From: Agrocybe praecox
Lineage: Eukaryota; Basidiomycota; Agaricomycetes; Agaricales; Agrocybaceae
Length of the DNA: 64,000 nt
Direction: 5' to 3'
Assembly: GCA_964017145.1 (NCBI GenBank)
Contig: OZ024842.1
Location: forward strand, 2,914,001 to 2,978,000
The notes under the pieces: generated by a model
Databases searched by the model: none
Told to the model about the DNA's origin: nothing
Seen by the model: the letters and a program-made list of their open reading frames with translations, nothing else
Translations under genes and position numbers: made by a program
Shown: piece by piece, positions 42,441 to 54,361 of the stretch
How positions within the stretch are numbered: the stretch's first letter is position 1
Layout of the letters: every line of letters begins with the position of its first letter

Positions 42441-43483
42441 ATGGATTTCAACGCAGGCCCGCTGGTATGGATTGACTGCGAAATGACTGGTCTTGATTAT
42501 AAAAAAGACAAGATAATCGAAATTGCTGTATGTCCGCAGGAAAATTCTATGGTTCACTTACTTTATTCAGATCGTCTCAATGCTTACAGGTCCTGATAAC
42601 CAACGGCACTCTTGAATTAGTAGACGAGGGCATTGAATACGTGATCAAAACGGACAAGCAATACCTAGACGCGTGAAGCATTTTTCTACTGCACTATGGC
42701 ACGATGACTGAATGTACCAAACAGAATGGACGAATGGTGTACTGAACAGCATGGTCGAGTTTGTCATTCTTCAATATCGAGCCGTGATTCGGATGCTCAC
42801 ATGCTATTCCTGTAGTCGGGGTTGACCCAGAAATGCCTAGAATCACCTCATACAATTGAATTTGTCTCCAAGAAGGTGCTGGAATATATCAAGAAATGGA
42901 TCCCACAAGAAAGGGTCGGTGTCTTAGCTGGGAGCTCCGTCCACGCGGACAGAATGTTCCTAGTTGAAGGCATGCCAGAAGTTACTGACTGGCTTCACTA
43001 TCGGTGAGCTTTTTCCTTTCCTTACCTGTGTTGTTTTTAACAATAAAATCCTTCCATAGTATCGTCGGTATGGATCCGTGAACTATTTTCTGCATCTTGA
43101 AGTATAATTGACACTTCCTTAGACGTATCGTCTGTGAAGGTAAATGAAACATTTTTCTATCTAATTAATATATCAAACCTTTACTTCTAGGAGTTGTCCC
43201 GTCGCTGGTATGGTAAAAGGGGCATACCTCCCAAGACATCAGAATCAAGCCATCGGTCAGTACAATCGAAGATTATCCTTTCATAAGACAGCCGCTCAAT
43301 TCTATAAAAACTAGAGCATTGGATGATATTCGAGGATCTATACGAGGTGAATATAATTTTGTACCTTTTGGACGACCATGATTGATAAGTGTTGTAGAGC
43401 TCAAGTGGTACAGAGAGAATATTTTTGTGCCGCCAGCTGCCGGCCTCCTTCCAAAGACTTCATCGTCGCCACCTACGCGATAG
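42441..43483 (+). CDS. REX2: Oligoribonuclease (DEDDh 3'-5' exonuclease, Rex2/REXO2)
   Basis: Nine exons (42441-42527, 42590-42672, 42725-42758, 42816-43003, 43060-43067, 43123-43139, 43191-43255, 43315-43346, 43398-43483) encode 199 residues, normal for the family. Exo I is PLVWIDCEMTGLD with catalytic Asp and Glu; GSSVHADRMFL gives the Exo II Asp; IVDVSSVKELSRRWYG follows; and HRALDDI supplies the Exo III His and Asp. The enzyme degrades very short RNAs to mononucleotides, in fungi mainly in mitochondria. Exons 5 and 6 are only 8 and 17 nt, supported because every junction phase agrees and the conserved IVDVSSVKEL sequence results. The C-terminal tail (LPKTSSSPPT) is family-like. The start at 42441 lacks a targeting leader; see the leader-like ORF upstream. 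Confidence 0.93.
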
Positions 43484-43757
43484 TCGAACTATATCCACTA
43501 CTTGCATCATCGATTGTATAGGGCACATCTACATCTTTGCCATAAGATGCACGACGAGGCCGTTTAAGCAGCCTGATTGCATTTATAACACACTTACCCT
43601 ATCGGCGTGTGACAAAACCTGCTTGAGTTTTTCCTCTTGTTTTTTTTTTCTTGCAAAGTTGACCACCAAATCGATTGCGCTTTGTGTTGAGTACAGTAAG
43701 ATTACATTCTGCTGGTATATAAATATGCTATGCTGGAAGAATTGGTGCTGGGTATTA

Positions 43758-45947
43758 TTAGAAGTCCCAAAGAGTACCCTGGTAGGACATCGTGAGATGG
43801 CAGGAGCAGCTTCAAGGTGAAGTCAATAACTTACGAATGCTGGAATCCCCGCCTCTTTACAACCTTCCATCATCTCCGTATTTCCCTGCAAATTTGAAGT
43901 GATAAAGACGACCTCTGCGCCCCATGAATAGTATGCTTCTTTGATGAGTTTCATGACATCAGGTCTTCCTCCTGGCGGAGATCATTATGAGCAAGTATTT
44001 TAATTATCAAAGCACAAGTCCCGCAGCTAACCTCTTTGTCTTGAATCCCAAAGTGTCATACGTTCTGGACCCAAGTTCCTTTTGATAAGGCTTGATATTG
44101 TTGGACCAAACGTCTTCTCTTGGTCTGAACCTATCCAGATAAGATACCAGTCTGGACTCTGGGAAAACAGACGCTTTTAGCTCTACTTTTGTAATAAAGC
44201 AGCGGAAGACCTCACCTGAAGACATGTTGACAATGCTGCGCCAAGCCCTGTACCGGTGCAAACTCGGATGCCTCGTTTATAAAGCGTCGATGTATTAGAG
44301 ACACCTGCGAACTGGGAAAAGAATTTCAATGAGCATTCCGAGAGAGAAAAGTGCTAAGAAACTTTGTCAAACCTTCATCTGGCGCGTCCAGAGATGGGTT
44401 GGAGGGTTATCAACAAGGGAACGCGTAAAATCTCCTTGAACTCCACAGATAAGATAATGCTCCTTGGAGTTCACTCCCTCTCTGGACTCATGTGAGCAGG
44501 CGGCAAGTTATTTCGAGAAGTAATGACCACATACGATATGATTCCGAAGGCATGATACTCCATTATAGAACTTCGGCTGATTCTCGCCAACAAGCCCTGC
44601 TGCATACCGCGCTCAAAGCGAATGATAGCGACTTTCGGTGATGGCTAACCATTCTCTCTGAGTGATCAATATATGTTATAGAGTCGCCAAGATTACGCAC
44701 AATTTCGACATCCACCTTTACTTCGCGGATAGTGAACCATGGTATTATAACGCTAGTAAAAATGGCATTAGCATTGACAAAGAATAAATTGGGAGAGTCT
44801 CACAAGACGGTCATTCCGAATGCGAACCAGAAATCTTGTTGTTTAACTATGTGGAAGCCATCAGGATTCCATGCATGCGTTTCTAAGTCGTAGCTGTCTC
44901 CCAGGACCACAAAAATCCACGCTAATCGATCTCAGTATGGCTACATAATAGTAAGAATGCAAAAACGTACTCGAGATTAGGCCCATCCTGAACAAGAATA
45001 AAGTAAGTACATAAACACAGGGCTATAACTGAGCGCGTACCATCCCATGAAACGATGATGTCTTTCAAAAACACTGCAACGAAGCCTTCTCAATTTGCAC
45101 ACAGATAATGACCAGCGCGCTAACGTACTTATGATGGGTATTTCTAACCCAAGGGAAGGCTGATGCAATGGAAATGCCTACAATAATGTTGGTAAGGACA
45201 CCCATTACTAAGACCGAGTCGTGATTATTTCTGTGGTGGATCAAGATGGTCACAACCCGGAATATGAGCCATAGAAAACCAGACGTTGCACAGCCAGAGT
45301 GTATGCCACCCAGGTGCTGAAGGACTGATGTACATCCTAAGCGAAATGACAAGGGCGTCCACTAACATGCGTAAGAACAGATTGCGCATCGCGCTGAGCA
45401 CCCCGATGAGAAGACTTACCTTGGCAAAAAGTGTGTTAACGAGGAGATATAATAAGCGCCCGAAAGCTTCGTTGCGCATCAGAATGGCCACCAACAAATT
45501 CCCTAACACGAACGCGCCGGTGTACTGGCGTGGGTATTTCCAAACATTGAGGATGGCCAGAACGATCCCCGTAAGATTTACTGACATTACGACGGTAAAA
45601 AATTTACTTCCAACTTTAGGTTAGCATCAAGCACACTGGGATGGTCAAATTACTTACCGATATGTGTTAAACCATAACTGGAATCGTATCCGGCGGCTTG
45701 CTCTCTTTCTGAGCTTCTTCGGAGGGGAGGAGGGCTGGTAATCTTTTGGGATGCGTGGGGGAGATTGAGGTTGTTCCCTCTGTTTTTCTGGTATGGGATT
45801 CCAGGGTGTGACCAGGGTGAGGGTCGAATTGACAGTAACAAGTTGCGTGGACTTGGATTCAGAGAGCGGCGGCGGCGAGGTAGAGTATACGTGGTCGGCT
45901 ACCAAACCTTTCTCTGCGTCATCAATGACAGAAGATGGTAAGGACAT
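43758..45947 (-). CDS. TmpA-like membrane oxidoreductase
   Basis: A minus-strand gene starts at ATG 45947 (MSLPSSVIDDAEKGLVADHV) and ends at TAA 43758, with about nine exons. After a ~95-residue cytosolic N-terminus come membrane segments such as MSVNLTGIVLAILNVW, GAFVLGNLLVAILMRN and VMGVLTNIIVGISIASAF. The C-terminal domain reads EHYLICGVQGDFTRSLVDNP, GIRVCTGTGLGAALSTCLQ (nucleotide-binding-like), DWYLIWIGSDQEKTFGPTIS, LGPERMTLWDSRQRG, RPDVMKLIKEAYYSWGAEVV and EGCKEAGIPAFGTLWDF. I recognise this as the fungal TmpA/ferric-reductase-like membrane flavoprotein group, whose Aspergillus member affects asexual development. The last exon holds only GTLWDF and was found by extending past a GTAAGT donor. 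Convergent with the oligoribonuclease, 274 bp apart. Confidence 0.7.
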
Positions 45948-48069
45948 GACGGGGAAAAAAGACTAAGAAACAACAGAGCGAACCGTCGAGGTTGACATAA
46001 CTTCATCTTGCGATAAATAGTCTGTTAGACCTAGGATCTCTGCCCCTGCCCGGCCTCAGTGAGGCGTAACTTCTCCGCCTCGATATTCCGGAGGATTCCC
46101 CGAAGTGGGCGTGTTTATGCTTTCAGCCGAAGTGATGGCGAACGTAGTCAATTCCACGTGGGAGAGCATAGTATGACGCTAATATGTCAAGAAATCCATC
46201 GGAAACGGGGATTTTTAAAAAGGTAAATATAACAGGCATGGCGAACAGATAGTCCAGGACATTCCAGTCTTCCAGTACTGTAGCATCTAGAAATGAATAA
46301 CGATTGACGAGTATCAATGTTCAGGTCGTGGAAGAGAAGGAGATATTGAGGCGAAATTGGGAGTGTGAGGGCCCTCAATCAATGTATTTGATATACATTG
46401 CGAAGACACGTTCTATTTGGACGGACAGCCCGCGGACGCACAAGAGAGCTGCACTCCAGAGCGCTTGGGAATAGAGGAACTGATAAACCGTTAAAAACTG
46501 TTCGATCCTGTGAAAACGTCGTCGCGCGGGAATTTGAAGTGTACCTGTGAACACAAGTAGCTGTAGATTCAGCCGGTAATTAAGAAACAGAAGAAAGAAA
46601 GGTTATGTGTATAAATGTCACATTCAATGTTTGATGGGATTGCAACAATTACTCACACAGCTTCCGTCATGGACGCGTCGTTGATTATTCTATTTGTTCA
46701 TGGGTGCAAAACCAAAACCGAGGCAATTGCATTCGTCAACTAAGCAAACGTTCAACCCAGTTCTTCGGTAGTTAGAGATGGTTAATCCCATAGCAGATTT
46801 TCCTAACGTCTGCCAAGGTTGTTCTACCAACACGCTGCTCTGTGCGGTCGATGGATCTGAATCTTTCAAAACCTCCTCATAATTCCATCTGAATCTACCC
46901 CACAATAAATCCCCCGAAATTCGGAAAGTTAACGGGGAAACGACTTCCTATTCCCGGAGAAGAATCCTTGTTAGAGGTGATCTTTGACAAGATTTTGCGT
47001 TGTTTACTGTATTGGGGAAGGGCGGAAGGGTCTTGTAGATTGAAGTCGATAAGGACAGTTCTCAGCGACCAGAAAGGATTTGCGGGGCGACAAGAGATAT
47101 GATGGAAGCGGGGTATGCGGTCCTGTGTGGCGCTTGCATTGATCTTGGTAAACCGCGAGTCGAGTACTTATCAACTGACCGATAGAATGTTCTAGGAACA
47201 CGACGCCAAATTGTTTTGTAGGTGGGAGAGACCTATAGAAAGGAGGTCATTGATGAAATCCTGACGACAGTGTCGAGCGTCCAAACAGTAGTGACATCAA
47301 ACAAAAGAGGCTACCGATCCACGGATGATATTCGGGAAACACAAGTGATATGGAACAGCAACGCCCCACTGACGCAGTCGGTGACCACTTCTCTCTGTCA
47401 AAGAGAGCACAAGTAGTTCGTTGCAACCAACTAATCCACGTATCTTGAGTGCTATGCAAAACAATATTCGCGTGTTTTCTAGCGTGTAAAAGTCCTCGAG
47501 CATTAAAAACAAACTCGAAAGCGCGATGATCTATGTCGTGCCTTACAACCGCCGACCAAGGTGAAGACTCTGATGAGACCTTCGTTCAGTTCTTTTTTAG
47601 ATTTCTTCGACCATCACAGCAGGTTCAGAATAAATTTTTGCGACGCACAAAGTTATGGTCCGTTTATGCCAAGGAATTCAACCTCCCCATAACCTCTTAT
47701 CGCGTATATGAAAATTGGCAGGTACGCTCACACATCGGTCCTTTATTAGACTTCGAAATCTCATACTGGAAGGCCAAGAAGCTTGGATGCGTAGTCGTGC
47801 ACAGTCAAGTGAGAACTGGTTTGTGAGAGGTAAGTCTTGTGGACAGTCACTGGGAAGCTCATCGTGCCAGTTGAAGAAATCTGATTGAGGCTTTCGGCGG
47901 AAAGATGAGCAGAGGTAAACAAAGAACCGCCCGAAAGAAGCCGAAGCGCCCTTCACGTGACGTGACGAGTCATTTACTTGTTGGGTTAGGTTTAGGCAAA
48001 AAAAAGTTTTGGGATTGCCTCTTATTTTGAGCGACTGTGTATCTTCCCTCTTCAAAGGGTTTCCCAACG
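45948..48069. other. Long intergenic region with possible gene relic
   Basis: About 2.1 kb. On the minus strand between roughly 46123 and 46905 three hydrophobic or coding-like pieces occur (DYLFAMPVIFTFLKIPVSDG; FLTVYQFLYSQALWSAALLC; KSAMGLTISNYRRTGLN), separated by stops and possible splice sites. I could not join them into one protein, so this may be a decayed or unrecognised membrane-protein gene. The rest (46906-47532) shows nothing. Confidence 0.4.
47533..47826 (+). CDS. Small hypothetical ORF
   Basis: ATG-initiated frame of 97 codons (MSCLTTADQGEDSDETFVQF) with an aromatic-rich middle (FFFRFLRPSQQVQNKFLRR) and ending VVVHSQVRTGL. A possible donor (GAG|GTAAGT at 47830) lies just past the stop. 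No family recognised and no splice partner found; it sits 244 bp before the carbamoyl-phosphate synthase start and may be chance. Confidence 0.25.
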   Translation: MSCLTTADQGEDSDETFVQFFFRFLRPSQQVQNKFLRRTKLWSVYAKEFNLPITSYRVYENWQVRSHIGPLLDFEISYWKAKKLGCVVVHSQVRTGL

Positions 48070-51000
48070 ATGAGTCTCCTTCGACTGCCCTCGGTAGGGG
48101 CGAGGAGCTTAGTTCGACCGTCTATTCGCTCTTTTCATACTACCCGAGCTTCTTCATTTGCCCTCGCACAAACTAAACCTCTTCGCGCCGTTGCTGCTCC
48201 TGCAGTCGGTTCTTACGCGCCCAAGGAAGGAGAACATGTTCTCAACTCACCTTCGGAACTCGCTAGGAAAATATCTGCCAAGGTTCTCCCAAAAATGCCT
48301 CGACCTGATGTTCGTCGCGTCGTAGTCGTTGGCAGTGGAGGCCTTAGCATTGGTCAGGCTGGCGAGTTTGACTATTCCGGTTCTCAGGCTTTGAAAGCCC
48401 TCAGCGAAGAAGGTGTTGAGGCTATCCTCATCAACCCTAACATCGCTACGTGGCAAACATCCCACCAATTGGCTTCTGAAGTTTACTTCCTACCTATCAC
48501 GGCCGACTACGTCGCATACGTCTTGGAAAAGGAGAGACCTGACGGTATTCTTCTTACTTTCGGAGGCCAAAGTGCCCTCAATGTCGGAATTGCTCTCGAC
48601 AAGATGGGTGTTTTGGAACGGTTAGGTGTCAAGGTTTTAGGTACACCCATCAGGACCCTTGAGGTTTCTGAGGATCGTGATCTCTTCGTCCAGGCTTTAA
48701 AGGGTATGGTTCATTTTCTGTATCACACAATCAGTCTATTGATCTACTATTTCAGAAATCGACATTCCTGTGGCCCAGTCTACCGCTGTCTCTTCGGTTG
48801 AAGCTGCCCTTGACGCTGCTGCTGCTATTGGTTATCCGGTCATTTTGCGTTCTGCTTTCACTCTCGGTGGACTTGGGTCCGGTTTTGCTAACAATCCCGA
48901 TGAACTTCGTGATCTGTCTGCAAAGAGTTTGAGCTTAAGTCCACAGGTTCTCATCGAGCGCAGCATGAAAGGTTGGAAAGAACTGGAATACGAAGTTGTT
49001 CGTGATGCAGCGGATGTATGTCGTTTTGTTCATTTCTCAATTGGCACAGTACTGACATGCTCTTTACTTAGAACACCATCATTTGTTGCAACATGGAGAA
49101 CTTCGACCCTCTCGGAACACACACCGGCGATTCTATCGTTGTCGCACCTTCGCAGACTCTTCCTGACGAGGAGTACCATATGTTGCGAAGTGCTGCACTT
49201 AAGGTCATTAGGCATCTGGGTGTTGTAGGTGAATGTAACATTCAATATGCGCTGAACCCCAACTCCATGGAATACTGCGTCATTGAAGTCAACGCCCGGT
49301 ATGTATTTCTCTCTCTTGCATTATACGCGCGCTAATGTAATCGAAAAACTTTCAGATTGAGTCGATCAAGGTATGACGTCATACTAAAAAGGCACACGCG
49401 ACATTTGCTCACATGTTTTCTATAGTGCTCTTGCCTCGAAGGCGACTGGATACCCTTTGGCTTATACCGCTGCTAAGATTGCTCTTGGACACACTCTTCC
49501 TGAACTTCCTAATGCTGTCACCAAGACCACGACTGCCTGCTTCGAACCTTCCCTCGATTACATCGTCACTAAGATTCCCAAGTGGGATTTGGCCAAGTTC
49601 TCGTCCCAAGTTGACAGGAAAGTCGGCTCATCCATGAAGTCGGTCGGTGAAGTTATGGCTATTGGTCGCACCTTTGAGGAGAGCTTGCAGAAAGCTATCC
49701 GTCAAGTTGACCCCAGGTGGAAAGGATTCGAGGTCGTCATTGAGCCAAAAGACTTGGACACCGCTCTTTCTCAACCCACGGACATGAGGCTCTTTGCAAT
49801 CGCCTATGCGATGTATAAGAAGAACTACACAGTTGATATGGTTCACGATCTTACCAAGATCGACAAGGTTGGCTAAAACCCCACTTGTTCACTCTGAAAG
49901 CTTTGTTAACCTCGATATCACAGTGGTACTTGTACAAAATTGACAACATCGTCCAAACTCGTCATGCGTTACAGGCTGCAGGCTCCGTTGAGAATATCGG
50001 TCACGAACTTATGCTCAGGGCCAAGAAAATGGGTTTCGCTGATGCTCAGATTGCTGACATTGTCGGTGCTAAAGAAGATGCCGTCCGCGCCTACCGCAAG
50101 TCCCTCAACATCACGCCATTTGTCAAGCGTATCGATACCCTTGCTGCCGAGTATCCTGCTCACACCAACTATCTCTATACCACCTACAACGCGTCTGAAC
50201 ATGATGTGACCTTCAATGAGCATGGTACCATGGTTCTTGGAAGCGGCGTTTACCGCATTGGCAGCAGTGTCGAGTTCGATTGGTGTGCCGTCACCTGCGC
50301 TCGCAAACTCAGGGATATGGGCAAGAGGACCATCATGATTAACTACAACCCCGAAACCGTCTCCACCGACTTTGACGAGGCCGACAGGTTGTACTTCGAA
50401 GAACTTGGATTCGAGCGTGTCATGGATATCTACGAGCTAGAGCAGTCGCAAGGTGTTATCGTCAGTGTTGGTGGTGAGTTTATATAGAACAATTAAGCCA
50501 ATACGTGCCTCATTTTACATTCCAACAGGTCAATTGCCCCAGAACATCGCCCTTCGCCTCTCCCAGAATGGTGTTAGCGTTCTTGGTACTGATCCTAAGC
50601 AAATTGATAACGCAGAAGATCGTCACAAGTTCTCTTCGGTTCTTGACAAGATTGGTGTTGACCAGCCTCAATGGACCGAGGCAACTTCGCTTGAAGCTGC
50701 TAAGGCATTTGCCAACAAAGTCTTGTACGTACAAACTCCTTGAATAGTGCCCTTACACCGTTACTTATCGCGTATGGTCATAGGTACCCTGTTCTTATCC
50801 GCCCCTCATATGTTTTATCCGGAGCTGCCATGAACGTTGTTTACGAAGAAGCTGATCTCGAGTACAACCTCTCCGCTGCTGCCAACGTTTCTCCTCTCCA
50901 CCCTGTTGTTATCACTAAGTTCATTGATGGAGCCCAGGAGATCGACGTTGACGCTGTTGCTCACGAGGGCAAGCTTCTTGTTCATGCTGTTTCTGAGCAC

Positions 51001-52062
51001 GTTGAGAATGCCGGTGTCCACTCTGGCGATGCCACATTGGTTCTTCCTCCCTACACCCTACCCGAACAAGACATGGAACGTCTCAAGGAAATTGCTCAGA
51101 AAGTTGCTTCTGCCTTTGAGATATCTGGTCCTTTCAACATGCAGATCATCCGGGAGGAGCCCTCGACTCCAGGCCAGGAGTCTGCCCTGAAGGTTATCGA
51201 ATGTAACCTGCGCGCATCTCGCTCATTCCCCTTCGTATCGAAGGTATTGGGCCATAACTTCATTGATACTGCCACCTCCGCCATTGTGAACCACGAAGTC
51301 CCTGAACCTGTCGACATTATGAAGGAAGCTCGTGATTATACTTCTATCAAAGTCGCTCAATTCTCATGGACCCGTCTGGGAGGAGCTGATCCTTTCCTTG
51401 GTGTCGGTGAGTAGGCTTATTTTTGGTAAGTATGCTACGTACTAATCAGAACCTTTCAGAGATGGCCAGTACTGGTGAAGTTGCCAGCTTCGGCAAAGAT
51501 GTTCATGAGGCATACTGGGCGTCTCTCCTCAGCACAACTGGATTCAAGATTCCCCAAGCCGGATCAGGTGTTCTCATCGGTGGAGACATTACCAAGCCCG
51601 AGATGGCCTCCATTGCCAAACAACTGACTGAACTTGGCTTCAAGCTTTACTGCTCGTCACCAGTTGTCGAGGAATTCTTGAACGACATTCCTTACGTTTC
51701 TGCTAAGCGCATCTTCTTCCCTAAGTCTGACAAGCGCAAGTTGCGTGAGGTCTTCGACGAGTATGAAATCCAATGTGTAATCAACTTGGCCAAGGCTCGT
51801 GGGGCAGACTTTGTTGATGAGGATTACGTTGCTCGCAGGTAAGCATGTCCTGGCTTGTGTCTCCTTTCACCTTGCTCATGACTCTTTTTACAGGAATGCT
51901 GTTGACTTCGGTCTGCCATTACTTAACAACGCTAAGACGGCAAAACTTTTTGTTGAATCTTTGGCAAAGAAAATCCCACAAGGTGGCCTCCGAGGCTACA
52001 CTGAAGGTCACATTCCTTCAGAAGTCCGTTCATGGCGCGAGTTCGTTGGCAAGCGCGCTTAA
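48070..52062 (+). CDS. CPA2: Carbamoyl-phosphate synthase, arginine-specific large chain
   Basis: About nine exons encode a protein of roughly 1,160 residues. ATG 48070 starts an Arg/Ser-rich mitochondrial-type leader ([20 protein letters not shown]). The first synthetase half follows: [70 protein letters not shown]. Then the allosteric-like linker and the second half: [34 protein letters not shown] motif, [20 protein letters not shown]. The C-terminal MGS-like domain is [20 protein letters not shown] to VGKRA. Together with a glutamine-hydrolysing small subunit encoded elsewhere, it makes carbamoyl phosphate for arginine biosynthesis. It is a separate large chain, not fused to aspartate transcarbamylase as the pyrimidine enzyme is, hence the Cpa2 call. 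All motifs are intact. Confidence 0.93.
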
Positions 52063-52305
52063 AGCCTGATGGACGACATATCCAACATACCTTTAAAAAA
52101 TCTAATCAACATATTTTCTTAATCCGGAATCTAGCAAAACGCCCTTGCAGGGCAATGTATCTTGTAATGTAGAAGGCAACTATAGAATCTCTTTTCATCA
52201 TCTCCTGCCTTGCTGTGCATTGATTCTTTGCGTTTGAAGTTACCAACGTCTTGATACGATATTGATATTACATGATTCCCATTCTCGCACATACGAAGAC
52301 GATAA
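52063..52305. other. Convergent 3' spacer
   Basis: 243 bp between the stop codons of the convergent CPA2 and FAD-oxidase genes. No coding; should contain both polyadenylation sites. Confidence 0.5.
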
Positions 52306-54091
52306 TTATGATCTATCTTCCTCCGCTGAACTCAGAGAAGTATGCAAATCTTCTGGGTTATAAAGATCTTCGAGGCGTAATTGGTTGACCTGACCTGATC
52401 GTGACCCGTCGGGCGTTGTGCGTTTTCTGTCTATTGCAAGTTTTTCTGCCACATCAGGTTCAAGTTTATCTTGTACAAGATCGGCGACGAGACGTCCTAT
52501 GACAGGGAGGAACTAGAACACACGGGTCGTTATCAACCAATGCTGCCGAGCTTCCAGAGGAAAAAATACCTTATATGCGTGTCCACTTCCCCCAGTGGCG
52601 ATGATGAGGGACGCATCTTCCGGGTAACGACTAATCACCCAATGACCATCCGGAGTGTCGTTATACCTTCGAGACCATTACGTTTCAGCTTTCCTACTCC
52701 TACATATATTTATAGAGGAGCGTTACCAGCAAAGCCTTGTTCCACTAAACGGCTTATCAGCAAGGTCTGGATATACCCCTCTCAATTTCGCTCGAAGCTC
52801 CTTCAGGACGGCTTTCGGTATCAGTAACCCATTCACAGGATCGGAAGTGATTGTTCGCGGGGTAGAAACTTTGGTATTCTCGTCTTCAAAGTAAGTGTAG
52901 CCAGCTGCGTGTATGGCTATTTTTACCACGTTTTTCTCATTAGGCTAGTTCAAGTCGGATTTGTCATCGAAGAAGCTTAAAGAGTGACTACACTTACAGG
53001 GAAAACATAAAATCCGGAAACCAAATCGAGGACTACAGGACAATCCTTGTACTTTTCAGCCTCGGATTCAGTCAGCTGAATCATTGCGACACTTTGCCTG
53101 ATTATCCGGTTAGACTCTAGCCTTAAAAACTTATTTTTGATCAGAAATATCTCACCCTGTGGCAAGGCAGACATGTTCTAAGTCCAATTCGGAGAAGGAA
53201 GATGGTGTCCAAGAACCTGAAGCAATAATAACAAGAGTGGCGTCGAGAATCGAACCATCGCTACATTGAACCCCAGTCGTCTGGCCGTTCTCCCTACGAA
53301 GTTTAGCAACCTTCTTTCCCTGGAGGAACTTCCCATTGAGATTCTTTACGTGGTCAATCATTCTCGCCAATCCTTGCCCAGCGTTCGCCCATCCACCGTC
53401 GTGATTGAAATACCCAGCAGTTCCTTCGAATAACGCCGTGCGTATTTGACTCGGGAAGACGCTCTTTATAGCGTCACCATCTGGCAAATTTTTGACCGAA
53501 GCACCCAATTCGATGTCGTTCTTGTATGCTTCATCTGCATATGGCGTATCAGATAACCCCAAAACGACTACTCCAGTTCTACATATCATCTCTTAGCAAA
53601 GGTGGTGATAGTACGCCACCATAGACGTACTCGTGATAAGTGTCGCCCCATTTCTCTTGATCCTTCCACGATGCTATAGCTTGACGCGCCAAAAGAGTAT
53701 AGAACTTGTCGTCGTAAGAACTTCGGACAACTGTTCATTAAGATTCGTGACCAATTCAAGAAACATGTAACCAACACAAATGTGAATTCAGTTAAGTCGA
53801 GGCCTCATGAATTAAAAAATTAACTGTACTGACTGCGGTTGATGTCATTACTGGCTGCGTCAGGGGCAGGAAGGACGCTGGATCTGTCGAGGATAGTCAC
53901 ATTTGTATAGCCTCTTTCTAACAAATGGTAGGCCGTCGAAACGCCGAAGCAGCCAGCTCCTACTATAACAATTTTGTCGTCCTTTTGAAGGGTCATTAAA
54001 ACGGGGAGATACGGAGAAGGAGGCTCACGGGCGTTTCAGTTAAATAAAATGAATCTTCGGTTCCAGTGATTTTATCTATAGCTTGCGACAT
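52306..54091 (-). CDS. FAD-dependent amine oxidase (fructosyl-amino-acid/sarcosine oxidase-like)
   Basis: A multi-exon minus-strand gene runs from ATG 54091 (MSQAIDKITGTEDSFYLTET) to TAA 52306. Exon 2 gives the dinucleotide-binding fold KIVIVGAGCFGVSTAYHLLE followed by RGYTNVTILDRSS and APDAASNDINR, the covalent-flavin/substrate-side region of this family. Later segments are EGTAGYFNHDGGWANAGQGL, MIDHVKNLNGKFLQGKKVAK, VIIASGSWTPSSFSELDL, SGTRLCWY(NDTPDGHWVI), IIATGGSGHAYKFLPVIG and the tail LRLEDLYNPEDLHTSLS. Relatives oxidise N-substituted amino acids (sarcosine, fructosyl-lysine, saccharopine) with release of hydrogen peroxide, usually in peroxisomes; no C-terminal SKL-type signal is seen (the end is EEDRS). 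Substrate is not fixed by sequence alone. It lies 270 bp downstream of the PAL gene on the same strand. Confidence 0.82.
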
Positions 54092-54361
54092 ATGTACCCA
54101 ATCGATCGCAATCTTATCAAGATAGCTCGCTTCTTTATGTCCGAAAGTGTGATTTGGGAAATGCAAATTAGTAGAAATTATGCTGATTTTATTCTACTGC
54201 GCAAATACAACGATTGTGGTGGCTACACGATAACAAATGATGGCACGCTCATCAGTAGAGCATAAATAGGATACATAATGCTGCGAAAAGGAAATGTAGT
54301 TGAAAGTTACAAAACTGATACAGTTGGGGAGGAAGGCAGAAAGATTGCAAAGTACGTCAGC

